DNA from: Elusimicrobiota bacterium
Lineage (GTDB): Bacteria > Elusimicrobiota > Elusimicrobia > UBA1565 > UBA9628
Length of the DNA: 50,774 nt
Direction of reading: 5' to 3'
Assembly: GCA_026388095.1 (NCBI GenBank)
Contig: JAPLKL010000023.1
Span: 1-50,774 of the forward strand
The position numbers and the translations under genes are program-made. Below, piece by piece: positions 49,107 to 50,774 of this stretch (position 1 is its first letter; the number at the start of each line of letters is the position of its first letter). The notes under the pieces are model-generated. The model searched no databases. It had not been told where the DNA came from and saw only the letters and a list, made by a program, of their open reading frames with translations.

Positions 49107-50555
49107 ATGGACAAGAAGACCGGTCTTGCCGGAAAGCTGACCTCCTCCATCCTCTGCGCGGCCCTCCTCCTTGTAAGCCCCGGCCCCGCCGCCTACGCAG
49201 CCGCAGGACAGATCGCCAGCATCAAGGTCACGGCTCCGGTCGGCGCGTCCATGGGCATGGTCGGCGGCTCCATCAACGCCGCTGCCGCCAACAATCTCAA
49301 TATCCAGCTCAGCCTGAGCCAGGTCGCGCTCACCGCCCATCTGTCGCCGGGGCAAGCCGCTCCGGTGGTCACGGTCCAGGATCTCGCCGCGCCCCAGGCC
49401 CTGGCCCTGGAAAGCCCTATCGCCGTGGCCGAGACCATCGCTTCTCCCGCCGCAGGCCAGCTCCTCGCCGCGCCGGCCGCTGAGCGCGACACCGCCGCCC
49501 CGGTCGACGGGCAGACGGCCCTCGTGGAGCAGGCCCAAGCCATCGAGGCCGCTCCCGGCCGCCTGCAGGCTCCGGCCTCGCGCGTCCAGATCGGCATCCT
49601 CAAGACCTTGCGCTCGATCTTCTCCTCCGCCAAGGAGGAATCCTCCGTCCCGGTGGCAGGACCAGAAGGCTCGGCAGCAGCCTCAGCCGTCCTCCAGCCC
49701 GCCGCTCCCGCGGACCAAGGAGCGATGACCCAGGCGCCGGCGGCCCCCGCCGTCGCGGCGAAAGCCCCGGCCGCCTCCAAGCTCAAGACCATCCTGCGCT
49801 GGGCCCTGCCCATACTCGCTGTGACGGCTCTCATCTACAGCATCGACTTCGGGACCAAGGCCCTGGCCGTCAAGTATCTGGTCACCGCTTTCCACGAGTG
49901 CGCCTGGCGCGCGCCGCTGCTGGCCGGCATCATCCCCTACATCGGGGTCACGGCCTTCATCGCGCGCAAGTCCCTGCCCAACGACCACAAGGTCTGGCGC
50001 TGGTCGGCCAAGCAGCTGGGCAACGGCCGCCTGGGCTTCTACCAGGTCGAGCTCTCCGGCTTCGACACCATGGCCAAGGACCACCCGTCCTTGCGCTGGG
50101 CCCTGAAGCTCTACGACCTCTCCATCGCCTTGATGCTGGGCGGCATGCTCGGCAACGGCGTCGACGCCTTCCGCCTGGGCGGAGCGCTCGACTGGATCCC
50201 CCTGGGCCGCTCGCTCATGAACTTCGCGGACGTGGCCCTGCTCCTGGGCCTGGCCTTCTTCCAGCTGGCCACCAGCTTCTTCATGAAGGCCGCCAAGGCC
50301 CATCACGACGGCACGCCCCTGCATTTCAGCACCGTGAGCTTCCTGGGCCTGCCGCTGCTCGGCTTCTTCATCGCCTGGGCCTTCGGCTCCGCAGCCACGG
50401 AGCTGCCGCTCATGCTGGCCATGAAGAGCGTCGCCTTCATCTACATCATGGGCTTCTCCATGCTCCTGGGCATCTCGCGCTTCCTGGCGGCCCTGGGCGT
50501 GGACCGCTTCGTCAAGAAGTTCGTGGCGGAGCAGGGCGAGAAGAAGAAGGCCTGA
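49107..50555 (+). CDS. LspA-like membrane aspartyl protease with long secreted N-terminal extension
   Basis: A 482-residue protein. A signal peptide (KLTSSILCAALLLVSPGPAAYAA) is followed by about 190 residues of Ala/Pro/Gln-rich sequence. The membrane domain from about 230 resembles signal peptidase II: YSIDFGTKALAVKYL (the DxxTK motif, D247/K251), GGMLGNGVDAFRLGGALDW (D353) and SLMNFADVALLLG (D375). Both catalytic Asp positions are kept, but the usual Arg after the first Asp is Ala. Two or three extra helices follow. It may be a lipoprotein signal peptidase paralog with altered specificity. Ordinary LspA is about 160 residues. Confidence 0.68.
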   Translation: MDKKTGLAGKLTSSILCAALLLVSPGPAAYAAAGQIASIKVTAPVGASMGMVGGSINAAAANNLNIQLSLSQVALTAHLSPGQAAPVVTVQDLAAPQALALESPIAVAETIASPAAGQLLAAPAAERDTAAPVDGQTALVEQAQAIEAAPGRLQAPASRVQIGILKTLRSIFSSAKEESSVPVAGPEGSAAASAVLQPAAPADQGAMTQAPAAPAVAAKAPAASKLKTILRWALPILAVTALIYSIDFGTKALAVKYLVTAFHECAWRAPLLAGIIPYIGVTAFIARKSLPNDHKVWRWSAKQLGNGRLGFYQVELSGFDTMAKDHPSLRWALKLYDLSIALMLGGMLGNGVDAFRLGGALDWIPLGRSLMNFADVALLLGLAFFQLATSFFMKAAKAHHDGTPLHFSTVSFLGLPLLGFFIAWAFGSAATELPLMLAMKSVAFIYIMGFSMLLGISRFLAALGVDRFVKKFVAEQGEKKKA

Positions 50556-50618
50556 GCCGCCCTTAGCGCCAATGCCGGTCACTTAAGGCCCGCTTCCGTC
50601 GGCCGTTGCCGTTAAGAC

Positions 50619-50645
50619 CCTCGGAACCCCTACGGGGTTCCGAGG
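50619..50645. terminator. Perfect 12-bp hairpin before the group II intron
   Basis: CCTCGGAACCCC-TAC-GGGGTTCCGAGG. It lies 64 bases after the LspA-like stop and six bases before the intron start, and probably acts as a terminator. Some bacterial group II introns insert just behind such stems. Confidence 0.55.
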
Positions 50646-50651
50646 CCGGCG

Positions 50652-50774
50652 GTGTGCCCAGCATGAGCATGACTGGGAGGTGCAAGTCCTCTGGAGAACC
50701 TGGTCGCAGGGACTCCAAGCGAAACGCAAGGCGATGGTCCGCGAGGGTCACGCTGAAAGAAGCGGATAGCGAAG
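50652..50774 (+). mobile_element. 5' end of a group II intron (continues past the window)
   Basis: It starts GTGTGCCCAGC, matching the GUGYG 5' splice consensus. The domain I stems CCCAG...CTGGG and GAGG-TGCAAG-TCCTC follow, then AACCTGGTCGCAGG and CTGAAAGAAGCGGATAGCGAAG, sequences typical of bacterial reverse-transcriptase-encoding group II introns. The intron protein and 3' end must lie outside the window. Confidence 0.8.

Overview
This is a roughly 50.8 kb stretch of a GC-rich bacterial chromosome with Gram-negative-type envelope genes (TlpA-like lipoprotein, PBP4-type carboxypeptidase, LysM protein, several lipoproteins). No rRNA, tRNA or phylogenetic marker is present, so the phylum is not proven. 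The overall style, with many secreted Ala/Pro-rich proteins and an OPT transporter, would fit Elusimicrobiota or a similar deep-branching lineage; this is inference only. A recurring feature is a -10 box (TATAAT, TATGAT, TACACT or TAAACT) only 6-8 bases before the start codon, with no Shine-Dalgarno sequence. Genes inside operons carry ordinary AGGAG sites. Leaderless mRNAs therefore seem common here.

Layout. 1-9.1 kb is core-like: ChaN-type protein, M3 peptidase, a Cys-rich microprotein, thioredoxin-like lipoprotein, OPT transporter, lysozyme-like protein, ferredoxin, glycosyltransferase and SRAP protein. 9.2-31.7 kb is an accessory and defence region with lower GC. It holds a type I restriction-modification operon (hsdM-hsdS-hsdR plus a GIY-YIG gene). 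Divergent from it is a five-gene run: an MqsR/MqsA-like toxin-antitoxin pair, a membrane-anchored HNH protein, a helical-repeat protein and a PD-(D/E)XK nuclease. A set of membrane and winged-helix genes follows, with conspicuous operator arrays. The region ends in what I read as a promoterless integron cassette array without an integrase (25.5-31.7 kb), carrying HNH, DUF262/DUF1524, WD40, lipoprotein and PD-(D/E)XK nuclease cassettes.

31.9-42.4 kb is core-like again: YgiQ radical SAM, YddG-like exporter, thioredoxin-fold protein, PBP4, a secreted ADP-ribosyltransferase-like toxin, hypCDE, proline dehydrogenase and a glycine C-acetyltransferase-like enzyme. The 3' end of hypE has been replaced by a palindromic repeat, which removes its catalytic C-terminal cysteine.

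42.4-49 kb contains the most interesting system. One overlapping operon encodes a polyprenyl diphosphate synthase, a PqqD-like peptide chaperone, three paralogous radical SAM enzymes, a UbiA prenyltransferase and a 39-residue peptide that looks like a RiPP precursor. Together these suggest a peptide-derived, possibly prenylated, product or cofactor. The window ends with an LspA-like protein carrying a long secreted extension and the 5' end of a group II intron.
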